A stretch of DNA of 64,000 bases from Astragalus membranaceus (taxonomy: Eukaryota; Streptophyta; Magnoliopsida; Fabales; Fabaceae): the NCBI GenBank assembly GCA_039519185.1, contig CM076854.1, positions 68,263,448-68,327,447 on the forward strand. The letters are read 5' to 3'. How positions within the stretch are numbered: position 1 is the stretch's first letter; each line of letters begins with the position of its first letter. Positions 1-11,536 of the stretch are shown piece after piece. The notes beneath the pieces are model-generated. The model saw only the letters and a program-made list of their open reading frames with translations. It was not told where the DNA came from and made no database searches. The position numbers and the translations under genes were made by a program.

Positions 1-492
1 TTACAAATGGTAATAAGTGACATCTAATATCATTTTGTAATGGATACGAAATCGCACTAATAGTATACAATATGCATACATAACATATGTTTTGCTATAT
101 CATTCAGTAGGTACTTCAAGTCACCAACCATTATCCAGGGAATTGGATGGACATACAAAGGACAGCAATTCTTTACACGCCGGATGTCCATAGCGAACAA
201 CCGTCTATGTCGGCATGTATGATTCATATATATTAATTTCATTATCGACACATAAAGTTGTTATGTATTACATTAAAATCAAGTGGCCTGTCTAAAACCG
301 ATACACAAATCTAAGTTGTTAACATCAGTTGTCTAACGAACTTTAAATCAGTCGATGGCATATCGGGTAAAATACAATCTGAGTTGACACATGATGAAGT
401 CAGACTTAGTACAAGGTGTGGAACAACAAATCATGGAACAACGCCTGTCATTTTACCAATAATCAGACTTGATTTTGACATGGAAGATCAAA
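1..492. other. unassigned left flank
   Basis: I see no complete gene. A minus-strand open frame at 57-251 (64 codons) contains PWIMVGDLKYLL, which loosely resembles the PW-hhh-GDFN motif of LINE-type endonucleases, but the canonical asparagine is absent and nothing around it supports a LINE. Treated as unclassified, probably repeat-derived, sequence. Confidence 0.3.
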
Positions 493-2187
493 TGTAACAC
501 CCCGGTATTTCTTTAACAAAGAAATACCTAAATATACAATTTGGTATAAATCAGAGTCTAAAAATTCCTGTTCAGATATACATCTTTACAATAAACAGCG
601 GAAACTACAAAAAATATAACATGATACAAGTTCGAGTCATAAGACCGAATACAGAGACTACATCAGAAGAATCCAAAACATAGACGGAAGATTACATCTC
701 CAATTTCTCCTCGAGCCTGACGACTAACTGTGCCGCCTGCTATCCTTATAACCTGTTCTCTGTAAAAACAACAAATATGGATTGGGTGAGACAACTTGTC
801 TCAGTGAGTCCTACCGTGCCCCCTCACTAACACTCGGTTCAATTTATTAAACCGTTAAAAAATATAGATGATTAGCTATCATAAGCTGTAATCGAAATGC
901 CACGCACTTCGTGAATTTATTTAACACGTACCGACTGCAATCCAGTGCTAATCCCGGTAATCGTGTGTTCAACTTAGCATAAACCGACTGGAATCCAGTG
1001 CTAATCCCGGTAACCCGTGAGTTGACCACGCCAAAACACATTCAGGGCCTAGGTAAGGGGTCATGACTACCCTCCCTAGTATGCTACTTGTCGGATCGTC
1101 ATCCAACGCGATACATATGACAATATGTATCAGTTCTCGAGAGTTAGATAATTTATATCTTCTTTTTGATTTTGATCACCAAAGGATCAATCACATAATC
1201 TCATTAGATAATTTATATCTTTTCGATCACCAAAGGATCAATCACATAATAATTGGATAAACAATATCAGTATCGTTCTATAACCCGTTTAGATGAATTC
1301 AATAGTTAGACATCCGGCGTTATAATCATACACAATGACATATATAGTTATATATATATTTAGTCAATCCATCAGTCGGTGTACCCACACGTATACTAGG
1401 GTTTCGGTTTTTCAATCAAATAGGCTTTCAAAGCTCTTTTTCAAAACCATGAGTTGAACAAGTTCAAAATAAGGTTTTCAGTAAGGCAATATCCTTAAAA
1501 TTGGTTGGGAAGAAGATTAGAAGCGGTTTGGGATCGAAAGGAGCGACGAAATGAGAAATCGGAGTCCGGTAACAGAACCTCACGCACGGTCTGTGCCCAG
1601 GGGCGCACGACCCGTGCGTGATGCACCAAATTAAAATACCCATCTGCGAAGTTGGCGCACGGTTCGTGCCCAGGGGCGCACGACCCGTGCGTTCGGTTCT
1701 GTTTCCCGATTCCAATCCGATTCTAATTCCGCTTTTCCGTTTCTCGCCCAAATCGAATTCCGATCGTAATCCAACCTGAAAATAGTTTTAATAAACCACA
1801 TTCCAGACTATATTCCAGTGAAAGCGTTTAAATCAAAATTTCGTAAATTGCTCAACATTCCAATAAAAACCGTAAAAAGGCGATATTGCTCAAAAACGGT
1901 TTTTGGTTCCAAAATCTTTCGAAAACAGGATAAATGCCTTATAACCAAAACCGACATATTTTCAAGACACACAAAAATATCCCTATCCGTGAGTAGAACT
2001 CACCCGGTTGACGATCTCGCGAGAATTCACGTTGGAGCACGAACGATGGGACCGTATCCACTCGAACAATCCCCGTAGTCACGAGCACGCTTCGAATGCC
2101 ATCCGTATCTGAGTTCAGAAACCAATACCCCTCTCGCTACTGACTTGATTACCGGAACATAGAATTGACGTCTCGCGCGACTTGACA
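493..2187 (-). mobile_element. inverted LTR fragment, Ty3/gypsy, related to element A
   Basis: It begins on the plus strand with TGTAACACCCCGG, the reverse complement of an LTR end in GGGGTGTTACA like that of element A. The stretch at about 780-815 is the reverse complement of the A LTR at about 4,343-4,376 (the segment containing GAGACAAGTTGTCTC). Both also contain inverted CGCACG...CGTGCG motifs (here 1,570-1,695). The far end is missing: element A starts directly at 2,188, so A probably inserted into, or recombined with, this older LTR. No internal region is visible on its other side. Confidence 0.7.
1144..1249. repeat. two-copy tandem repeat with GATC hairpin
   Basis: A unit containing TTAGATAATTTATATCTT followed by GATCACCAAAGGATCAATC occurs twice (about 1,144-1,195 and 1,203-1,250). 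The first copy has seven extra bases. Each copy holds an inverted repeat, GATC-ACCAAAG-GATC. It lies inside the inverted LTR fragment. Confidence 0.7.
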
Positions 2188-2419
2188 TGTAATATCCCCA
2201 ATTTTCGCTAATTAAATTAATTGGCGTAAATTAATATTGAGTGAATTATTGTCTTGATTGAAAATAAATGGAATTGGATTGGCAATTTGTTTAATTGATG
2301 AGTATGTGAAATGATGTGCTTAATTGAGTTAATTACATCATATTTAGTTAGTTAGAGCTGGTGGGAGTCATTAGGAATAAAATTTCTAAGTGAAGGGTAT
2401 GGCTGTCTTTTAGCTAGCC

Positions 2420-2430
2420 TATATATATAT
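2420..2430 (+). promoter_or_regulatory. putative TATA box of A LTR
   Basis: TATATATATAT lies about 230 bp into the LTR, preceding a GA-rich leader at 2,490-2,540. Position and composition fit an LTR promoter; this is inference from sequence only. Confidence 0.5.
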
Positions 2431-3245
2431 GTGTGCCCCTTCCAGCTGAAACAAAAACACTCCATTCCTTAAAAATTCTGAAACAGCAAGATTGAGAGGG
2501 AGAGGAGAGGAGAGCGCGAGGGAGAAGAAAAAGAGGGGAGAGTTCCTCAGAAATTCCATGCATGTCTGATCCCCCTCCACAATCTGAATCAGGTTATCTT
2601 CCTCTTTCTTTTGATACTGAAATTGTAGCTATCCTCCACCTCCACCACAAATCACCATTGAAGACCACCATGAGCTCCTCTTGACCAAACACCATGTCTG
2701 TCACTTGCATGTTCAATTAGAGTGCATAAGAACCAAATTCTGAAGCCTGATTACGAATTGGAAGCAACCTAGGAGTCCTTCAGTTTCTGGGTTCTGATTC
2801 ATACATTTGGAAATCTGGGTTTCGCGTGGGGGTGCATTTGGAGCGAAATAGAAGAGTTCGTGAAGCACCGTGTGATCGTGTTCGAGGAATCTCGGTGTTT
2901 AATTGTTGTTGTCTTCAATAAAGGTGAGTTCTATACTCACTAGGATTGTTAAAATCATGTGTTGTGTTCTGAGATATTGAGTCTCGCGTTTTATGAAAAA
3001 CCGGTGTCGAATCGTTTGCGAAAATATCGTTCTAAGTCATGGAGTCGTTGGATCGTTGGACTGAAATTGGGATTAAATTGCATGTTATGATTGTTGATTG
3101 TTATGTCATTGATTGGACTGATTGTATTGGTTGCCATGACTGTTTTAATGTATTGTTAAGTTCGGATGTGAATCGGAATGGACACGGGAACGATCGGAAT
3201 GGGAACGAACACGCGAAAACTAATTTTCTGGAATGCTGATAGCCA

Positions 3246-3563
3246 CGCACGGACCGTGCGCCCCAGGGCACGGGTCGTGCGTGGGATTCTGATACTCATG
3301 CCAATTTTTGTGAACAAGCGCACGGATCGTGCGTCCCCTGTTGAACTCCAATTTTGAAATACGTCCTAAGCCGTTCCGATTAGTCCTAAGTCCCTTCCAA
3401 TCCACTCCCCAAGGTTCCCCCAGGATGGGAGCACTGAAACTCTATATGTTTGGCTATGACTGAAGTGGTAGTGTCGATCGGGAAGTAATTCGGGATCGGA
3501 ACGGAATGATACGATAAACGATGGACACGCACGGATCGTGTGTATGGGCGCACGGGTCGTGCG
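3246..3563. repeat. array of CGCACG/CGTGCG inverted repeats in A LTR
   Basis: Perfect or near-perfect copies at 3,246-3,260 (CGCACGGACCGTGCG), about 3,268-3,280, 3,319-3,333 (CGCACGGATCGTGCG), 3,529-3,543 (one stem change) and 3,549-3,563 (CGCACGGGTCGTGCG). The central three bases vary while the arms are kept. The inverted LTR at 1,570-1,695 has comparable motifs. Confidence 0.8.
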
Positions 3564-4773
3564 TGGCTCTCTGATTTCCTATCTTAAAACGTGCTTACAA
3601 TCATTCCGAACGATTCCAATTGCTTTCTATTCCCTCCTTCCACCTTCCCCAATGATACTATAATTGAACTGTCCTGAAATGAAGTGGTAATTGACTGTGA
3701 TTGGATCTAAGTTATGTTAGTACCATATGATTGGTTGTGTTTGGATTACGTTCAGGTTAAGTGAATGTTCATGTGATTGATCATTGATTTCATGTTATGA
3801 CTTTGTGATTGATGTATTGTGCTGGACTGACTGGTTTAGTAAGATTGATAAGTTAAGTTAGCGAACCTTAGTAATCCATGAGAGATCACTTAATAATTAG
3901 ACTAAGTTATTAATTAGATCACGTTAGTAATAAGTTTTATGTTAAGTTCAGTTCATTGTTAAGTTAAGTTATTGTTATGTTTAAGTTCATTGTTGAGTTC
4001 AGTTCAGGTATATCTTCATATATATCTTTAGTCGGGGTGACGACCCTATTTAGTTTAGTGTGCTAGGGGAGAGGCAGTCATGAGCCTTATGAACCTAGGC
4101 CCCGTTAGGGACCCAGCCGATTAGTGGGGACGGGTTCACCGGAAGCTTATTATGCCAAGTGACCGGTGACACGCTATAACTTTAGTTAGTGTTGTATCTT
4201 GTAACCGGCTTGAGGGTTACGAGGTCAACTTTTAGTTAGTTAGCCACATAGTCAACTTTGAGGACTATGATTTATGAATTAAGTATAATGAATCAAGCAT
4301 AATTGAACCGAGAGAATTAGTAAGGGGTCGCGATAGGACTCACTGAGACAAGTTGTCTCACCCAATCCATTGTTGTTGTTTTTCAGTTAAGCAGGGAAAG
4401 TTGAAGACCGTGAGGCACGACTATGGAGACGCTTGAGGAGCTGCCGCTATCTTTATTCCTTTATGTCTTGTATTTCAGTTTCCTTTGTATTTCTGTATTT
4501 CTATTCAGTCTCTTAAGACCATTCGATTGTACGACTTATGTCTTTCAAGTTGTAAATCGCTTCCGCAGACTTTCGGTTTTGAGTATTGAACACTAGTTGA
4601 GGGTGTAAGGACCGACTTTATTTATATTCAGTTCAGTTATGTAAGCACGTTTGATGAGTAATTCATCGAAGTTTAGTATGTGTTCAATATTTCGAAAGGA
4701 AAGTCACTCTGATGTATGCCAGTAGTGCATTTCGGTAGTTTCTACAAGTTAGAAATTATCGGGGTGTTACAAT

Positions 4774-4785
4774 TGGTATCAGAGC
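4774..4785 (+). other. primer-binding site of A (initiator tRNA-Met type)
   Basis: TGGTATCAGAGC, the classic plant retrotransposon site complementary to the 3' end of tRNA-Met, lies two bases after the LTR end. Confidence 0.9.
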
Positions 4786-4907
4786 AGTTCGACCTAGTCG
4801 GACTTAGAATCATGAGTCTCTTAAGTCCTCTAAGTGTGATTCCTCTTAGTATGCTATTAGACGTTTAGCCTGATCAACTAAACACTTTGTGCATATTTCG
4901 CAGAATC

Positions 4908-5343
4908 ATGGCTGGTGGAAGTAGGAGAAGCGTCCCTGTCAATCCTCAATCCGAATGGATGCAGAATGTCATCGAGACGCAACAGAAGATGATGAATGAC
5001 ATGATGCAAATGCAGCAGCAGCAGATGGCTCAAATGGCCCAGATGCATCATGAGAGGATGAATCAGCAACAACCAAATGTTCAACAACCTCCTCTGGAAG
5101 ATCCGAATAGGGCTTACTTTCGTTTTTTCAGAAGATGAATCCTCAAAGTTTCAAAGGAGGACCTGAGGTAATGGTATCACATTTCTGGTTGGATTCGATG
5201 GAGAAGATTTTTAGGACTCTTCGATGCAGTGAAGAAGAGAAGGTTCTGTTTGCCGCTCATATGCTCGAGGAAGATGCTCAAACCTGGTGGACCAATGCTC
5301 ATGATTTGATGGTGAACCAGGGAACTCCTGTTACCTGGGTTAA
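4908..5343 (+). pseudogene. gag: element A gag, 5' part (frameshifted, interrupted)
   Basis: Starts at the ATG at 4,908 (MAGGSRRS...). A glutamine/methionine-rich stretch is followed by a capsid-like core with WLDSMEKIFRTLRCSEEEKV and AQTWW, typical of the retrotransposon gag domain. The frame changes near 5,115-5,135 beside a T-run, so one indel separates the N-terminus from the capsid core. Reading is cut at 5,343 by insertion of element B and continues at 33,744. Gag would form the cytoplasmic particle; this copy cannot do so. Confidence 0.8.
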
Positions 5344-6722
5344 TGATAACCATCTTTTATGATGGTTATTACTTGCTTTCTAAGCTTGATTTTAGGAGAT
5401 TTAATAAACTTGTTGTGTTAATTAGTGTGTAAATAAGTGTTTTGGTTAGAAATATTGGTGCAGGAATGATTTGGTTTTAATTGGGCATTTTGATGCCCTT
5501 TGTGCATTTAATTGTGTTTAGTGTCAGTGCTGCAGCAGTAGGTGCGTGCGCAATAGTGGAAATGCGGAAGATGAGAGAGAAAGCTGTAAGGGAGTGCGGA
5601 AAACACGGAAATCAAGGCAAGGACAGGTGTCAGAGCTGTATGGCACGGAAAGATATGACCTAATGTGGGTTTCCCACAATTGCCCTTTAACCTAGGCAGC
5701 ATTTTCCCAAAAAGGACATCATTTTAGGTATGTGTGCAAGGAGACACTATATAAGGACGTTTCCCTTTCTTCATTAGCATGCTCTGCCGTCAGGGGAAGT
5801 TTAGAGATAGCTCCTCTTGCGTGCAAAAGCTCACCCTTCACTACCAAACACTTCCATTGCTGAGACTATTGCTGCAGCATCACTGGAGTTACACTTTTCT
5901 TGGTGGATTCTACTTGGACGAGCTGGATCAGTCCTCCATTGTCATCCTTGGAGCTCTCCTACTGTTCTCTCTTCGTAGTATCATTTCTTACCTTGAAATT
6001 TGTAATATGACTTCTACTATTTTGTTTAAGTTATTTTCCATGTTTTGCAAGCTCAATATGAGCTAAATACTCATAGTTGAGATGCTGGATCTAATGTAGC
6101 TAAATTACTATGTGATTAATAAAGTATGTTCAATGTTATGCATTTTATCTTGTGTGTGAAAATATTTCCATTTTAGAGTAGGAATGGTCCGCCTATTCTA
6201 GATAGCATTTATAAATTCAGAGATGGTTTGTAAATTTATCTCGCAAGGTAATATGGGTAGTGAACATTAACGAGAGATCTTGATGTTCCTTGCTTAACCT
6301 TAGAGATAGGAGGGCATAACCCATAAGGTGAACACTGCCGGTGCTCAAGCAGCCTAGGAGGTACTTCTTTAGGGTTTAGAGATAAACTCTTGCAAGGAAA
6401 CCTAGTGTGAAGTATTCGAGAGAATAACGTCTTATTGTTGCAGCACTTAATGCTGCAGCATTGAACGTACCCTTAATCACATTTTAATGAAGCTACTGAA
6501 GTGAATGCATCTTGACTTGTTCTCATCACTGATTTCCATTACCCTTTACTTTTTACTACTGTTTATGTTGCCCAAAACTTGTGTGTCATTTACTTTCCTC
6601 ACTAAATTGTTAATCAAATTAAACTCTCGTTATTTAGCATAATTCCTCGTGGGAACGATCTCACTTACTCTATATTACTTGTTGACAGTGTATACTTGCA
6701 CTATCTACGTTTTCACGCAACA
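5344..6722 (+). repeat. 5' LTR of element B
   Basis: Starts TGATAACCATC, ends CACGCAACA, 1,379 bp. Contains a TATA motif (TATATAAGG, 5,748-5,756) and three copies of the palindrome TGCTGCAGCA (5,528, 5,870, 6,451). Small open frames inside it, such as 5,779-6,066, recur in the 3' LTR and have no recognisable domain. Confidence 0.95.
5748..5756 (+). promoter_or_regulatory. putative TATA box of B LTR
   Basis: TATATAAGG about 400 bp into the LTR; the equivalent position in the 3' LTR is unchanged. Confidence 0.55.
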
Positions 6723-6727
6723 AGTTT

Positions 6728-6746
6728 TTGGCGCCGTTGCCGGGGA
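6728..6746 (+). other. primer-binding site of B
   Basis: TTGGCGCCGTTGCCGGGGA, five bases after the LTR end. This site is characteristic of the Athila-type Ty3/gypsy group. Confidence 0.85.
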
Positions 6747-6864
6747 ATTAGAGTTAAATTGACTGTTTAATTAGTTAGCAACTTAGTGCCTTTTGTTACT
6801 AATTCTGTTTGTGTTGTTTCAGTTGCTACAGCATTAGTTGCTGCAACATCTGTTGCTGCAGCAT

Positions 6865-7754
6865 ATGCACAGGCATAGACGTACCACACCAGAATTCCAG
6901 TTGCACCCAGAGATAGAAAGATATTTTAGAAGCTTGAGAAGAGTTCACAGTACTCCAGGACTTATTGAATTAGGACGAGCTGCTGCTATGGCTAGTCCTC
7001 CACCTACTGTTGATGGTGATATTACTTCACCACCTCCCACAATTCAAGGTGATGGTGATGGAGGGTACAGAAGACAGATTATTGATATGAATGTCATAGG
7101 AATGGCAAATGACAGGGACAGACCTATGAGGGATTATGCAGTTTTTGACCCTCAAACTATGCAAACAGGCATAGTGAGGCCAGAAATTGCTACAACCCAT
7201 TTTGAGTTCAAACCTATGATGTTCCAAATGCTTCAAACAATTGGGCAGTTTGGTGGTGGTCCCCTTGAAGACCCACATCTGCATTTGAAACAATTTGTTG
7301 AGGTTTGCAGTAATTTCATTCTCCCTGGTGTTACAGATGATGCTTTCAAACTGAAATTGTTCCCTTATTCCTTGAAGGATAGAGCAAAGGCCTGGCTTAA
7401 CTCACTAGAGCCTAACTCTATCACTACATGGAATGAGATGGCAGAAAAATTTATGACAAAATATTTTCCTCCAATAAAGAATGCCAGAATGAGAAATGAA
7501 ATTACCTCTTTTAAGCAAACTGAATTTGAAACTTTGTTTGAAGCATGGGAAAGATACAAAGAACTGTTGAGGAAGTGCCCACACCATAGTATTCCTGTCA
7601 TCATCCAAATGGAGACCTTCTACAATGGATTGGAGCCCCAAACAAGGCTCATGCTTGATGCTTCATCTGGAGGAGTTCTACTCAAAGGATCTTACAATGA
7701 TGCATATAATCTTATTGAGGATATTGCTGCAAATAGCTATCAATGGCCTACTGC
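6865..7754 (+). pseudogene. gag: element B gag, N-terminal part
   Basis: Open reading from ATG 6,865 (MHRHRRTTPEF); the frame is open from 6,838 but without ATG. An Athila-type gag core is visible: FEFKPMMFQMLQTIGQFGG, GPLEDPHLHLKQFVEVCSNF, RAKAWLNSL, FPPIKNARMRNEI and the FETLFEAWERYKELLRKCP helix. It is intact to QWPTAR. The frame then runs into element C's truncated LTR and stops at once. The gag text resumes at 29,126, apparently after a missing piece, so the insertion or a later deletion removed part of gag. Confidence 0.9.
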
Positions 7755-9114
7755 TAGGGTTTAGATCTCTTTGTCTTTTAGGGAATTCGAAGCCCAAAAT
7801 ATGTAAAAGCAGAAATCAAAAATAGGAAAGGAAACGTAAAATGCAAATTAAAACCGAAGCTTACCCCTTGTAGCTCCGACCACCGTAGACGGTGGTCGTT
7901 CTCCCCAATCACGTCGCCAACGTCAGGACACCGTCAACTCTAGCCCTCCCCGTCACCGTTCGCCGCGAACCACCCAAGAGAAACAAAAAAAACAAACATT
8001 AGAAATCAGAATCAGAAAGAAGAGAAGAGAACCGTAAAAAACAAAAAGCGAAACTCACCTCTTCAGAGGCCGACCACCGTAGACGGTGGTTGTTGGCCGT
8101 AAACCGTCGCGGATCTCCCCGTAGCTCTCACCGCTTCCTCCCCCTCCTCTGTCAGACGCTATATCCATCACCACCATGAGCATTTCTCCCTCTCCGTCAT
8201 CGCATCGTCCACGACTCCGCCCACCACCCTCGTTGACCCGTTTACGCCGTTGCTGTCGCAGTAGCCATCACTGTCAAGGTCCGGCCATTTTTTCATCCCC
8301 ACCGGAGACATCGTTGTCGCCTCTGTTTCTGCCGGTCAAGGAGCGACCGGCCGTCGTCGCTTCCCCCCTCGTTCGCCCAACATCGTCTTCTCTCACAGGC
8401 CGTAGCTGTCGCATAGTTCTCTCTCTCTCCATATTCTGATGGACGCGGCACTGGAATAGAGAGGAACGTAGAGATTAGGGTTTGAGAGAAAGAGGCCGTA
8501 GACGGCGCCGTGAGAGAGATGAGATGAAAAGAATTAGGGTTGAGAGGATTTTGGCTTGGACGGCGCCGCGAGAGAGGCGAGTTGAAATTAAGTTTAGGGT
8601 TTTTAAGTTGCATTATATAGTATAGGGACTGGGGGGTATTTTCGTCCTTTCCTTTCTAACTCAGAATGCTATTTGCACCCCCAACGCGTACTTCATACAC
8701 CTCTCTTGTGCATAAGCCCAACTTCATAAGTGACCGGCCCAGAGTCCAAATAACATGGACTGGGTTTCCGCTAAACACACCCCTCCCTTTTTTAAACAGC
8801 TTCCCTTCTGCAAACTGCACCCCATTTTACTGCTGCACCCACCTTTTCGTTTTCTTTATTTAATTTCTCTTACAAAAAGCCTACAAAATACCTAAATAAT
8901 TTACTTAATTTTCAAAAAAATATAAATAGGGGACTAAGTCGACTGTACAGTCGGATTAGTCTGCTTTTTTAGGTCACTAATGAACCGTTACGGATCATGA
9001 CCTAAAATCCCTATTTAAAACAAACAATTTCTAAATAAACACAAACACATTTCTTTCCACAAATCAAATTTTCAAAATAGGGGATTAAGTCGACTGTACA
9101 GTCGGGTTAGTCGG

Positions 9115-11243
9115 TGTAACAGCCCAAAATAATTAGTTAATTTATTTAATTAATTATCTAGGGTTTGTGTTTGAGAAAAATAAAATAAAATGATAGGAAT
9201 AATTATTTAGGGATTTTATGTGATAGAATATTAGAAATAATTAGTTGTTAGTATATGTGGATAGGTGGTGGCGAATTAGAGGTGTTAGTGGAGGCCCATG
9301 ATTAAGTCATAAACTAAGAAAGCCCATGATTGGTTAAGTGAGCCTATAAATAAGGAGTTTTTAAGTTAGGGTTTCATTAGTTGAGAAAATTAGATTTTGT
9401 GAGAGAGTGAGAGCTAAGGAGTGGCGGCCAAGGCAAGGAAAAAGAGAGGAATTTCGTGGCTTCCATAGAGAAAAAGAAAGAGAGGAGTTCGTGACCAAGA
9501 AAGAAAAGAGGAGGATCTTAGTTGCTGAATTTTGATGGTAGCTTGCTCACCAAGAGATAGGTGTTCTTCAATTATGAGGTAAGGGGGCTCTCGTTCATAG
9601 TTAATAATTTATAAACCACGAAATCATGGGGATTAGGTGTTAGGAGTAGTTGTTTAAATTGGTTCATAAAGTATTTGAGTGATTGGGTGATCGTTTGATA
9701 TATATGTGGCTGAAGTGTGATGGTTGTTTGTGTTGTTGAATTCACTGTTTTGAGATGTTCTGACATAGGTTTAGTATTTCAGTGACTGAGAACGTTTTAC
9801 TAATTGAAAAATTATGTGGTTTGTCATTTCGAAAACTTGATTGAATTCTTGTTAATTTGACGCTGGTTTGGTTGCGTTTAGAGTTGTGTAGCTCGAGATA
9901 TGAATTCCACAAGTTAGGGTAATATTCTGGAAGCATTCTGGACATAGGTTCGGTATTTTTAAAACTGGGAACTTTCTGTTCGTCACAAAATTATGGGACT
10001 TTTTTTGTTAGAAAACAGACTTAATTTTGGTCACTTTGGAACTGGTTTGGTTAAATTTGGAGTAGTGTAGTTCGAGTTATGAGCGTCCCAAGTCAGGTAA
10101 AATTTCTGGACTTAAACTAGGTATAGGTTCAGTGTTTCAGGTCTTGTGTCTTCAATTGAACTCTGTTTTGAACGATTCTTTTTCCATTAGAAACTATACT
10201 CAAATTGCTTTTGTTAAGGCTAAGGTTTTGTTCCATTTGGTCAAGTGTAAGTCAGTTTAGAGTGATTTGAAGTGGAAGGACAGAATCTGTCCGGTCTGGG
10301 AACCATTCGGGTTGTTTCTAAAAACTGTACTAACTGGCTAATAATGTAAAGGTGATGTTTATGACGATGTCGTGATGTGATTGTGATGTTTATGATGCAT
10401 ATTAATGGTGAATATATCTTGGTGATTGGTGAGTATATAAATTATTGGTGAGCAATATAAATACATCATTTGGTGTTTTGGTGTCGTGGTGCATAGTCAT
10501 GGTGTCGCATAATCATATGCATTTCTGGTGAATAGGCCTCGGCCTCCTAAAATATTTTGGTGAATGCCCTCAAGGCAATTTTGGTGAATGCCCTCAAGGC
10601 AATTTTGGTGATGGATCCACATGCATATGCCCAGTGGAGTTATGGGTTGCATTTCATACATTGCATACACGTCCTGTGTTTGATTGCGTCTTCTTAAACT
10701 AATGGTGTAACTGTATTCTGGGTGCAACTGTATTTGGTGCGACGGTACTCGGTGTAACAGTATTCGGCGTAACTGCATTTGGTGTAACTGTATTGATGGT
10801 GTAGTTAAATTGATGGTATCCCTGGTGTGCCTATTATTCTGTGTTTCTTGTTTTATCTATTATTATCTATGTATTGAGACTCACCCTACTGCGTCGTGTT
10901 GCCTCGTATGCCGGCAACCTGCAGGTGACGGTGACTGAAGGTGGTTAGAGATTCTTCTTCTAGTATGGTCGAGTCGGCTCTGATACGTAGCACTCGGGAG
11001 GGTTGTCCTTGTGTTTTTCCTTATGTGTTATGTATATGCCTTTCTAAGTTGTAAACCTTTTGAAGTATGATTGCCAAGTTAAACCTTTTATTTCCGCTGC
11101 ATGTTTTTGAAAAGAAGTTAGTTATAATTAAAGTACTCTGTTTGCGAAGTGGTTTTCCGGTTCGAAAAATGTGACACTCTTTTGGCGCGAAAAACTCTGA
11201 TATTTTTTTTAATAAACCGTTGGGTAGAAAAATGGGTGTTACA
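9115..11243 (+). repeat. 5' LTR of element D
   Basis: TGTAACAGCCC to GGGTGTTACA. TATA motif TATAAATA at 9,345-9,352. Contains two 24 bp units with a TGCC-CTCAA-GGCA hairpin at 10,554-10,601. Its general plan (GGTGA-rich hairpin region, then ACATGCATATGCCC) matches the LTR of element E, so D and E are related families. Confidence 0.93.
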
Positions 11244-11536
11244 TTAGTGGTATCAGAGCAATGGTTGGTCCGTCCGGCCGAGTCATCGAGTCGTTGTGTC
11301 GGTTAGCGACCAACTGTTGTCTTTTATTCTGACTGTGGTTTGTGTTGCAGAGATGATCCTGATCGTGAAGGTAATGGTAAGAGAACTAGTGGGGGAGATG
11401 CTCCTACTAGTATTGTATTGCTTGTTATGTTTTTTTTTTCTTGTGTGAACTCTGTTCTTTGCTTGTGTGTTGTATTTGTTGTTTTATGTTTAGCTTATGA
11501 ATTTCGAGGACGAAATTCTTTTAAGTGGGGGAGAGT
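11244..11536 (+). other. internal remnant of element D (primer site and polypurine tract)
   Basis: Primer site at 11,248-11,259. No domain-coding sequence remains. The open frame at 11,340-11,558 runs into the LTR, and its last part is the remnant of the pol C-terminal end. TTAAGTGGGGGAGAGT (11,521-11,536) is the polypurine tract. Confidence 0.85.

Larger units (their letters stand above)
2188..4771 (+). repeat. 5' LTR of element A
   Basis: It runs from TGTAATATCCCC to GGGGTGTTACA (2,584 bp) and is followed at once by the primer-binding site, which fixes its end. It has a TATA-like run at 2,420-2,430. Downstream are five inverted CGCACG...CGTGCG motifs (3,246-3,563). Two further hairpins are GTAACC/GGTTAC at 4,201-4,220 and CATAGTC/GACTATG at 4,247-4,269. 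There is no second copy in the window, so its age cannot be estimated. Confidence 0.85.

Noticed and set aside
5481..6066. Small frames in B's LTR repeated exactly at 32,502-33,087
   Set aside because: Their repetition is due to LTR duplication; no coding signature.
6728..6746. Possible tRNA gene from the conserved primer-binding words
   Set aside because: Only the short primer-complementary stretch is present, with no cloverleaf around it; the same holds for the other primer sites.
8176..8439. Pro/Arg/Ser-rich small frame, also at 27,529-27,759, as a possible gene
   Set aside because: It lies within the Ogre LTR, differs in frame end between the two copies and has no recognisable domain.
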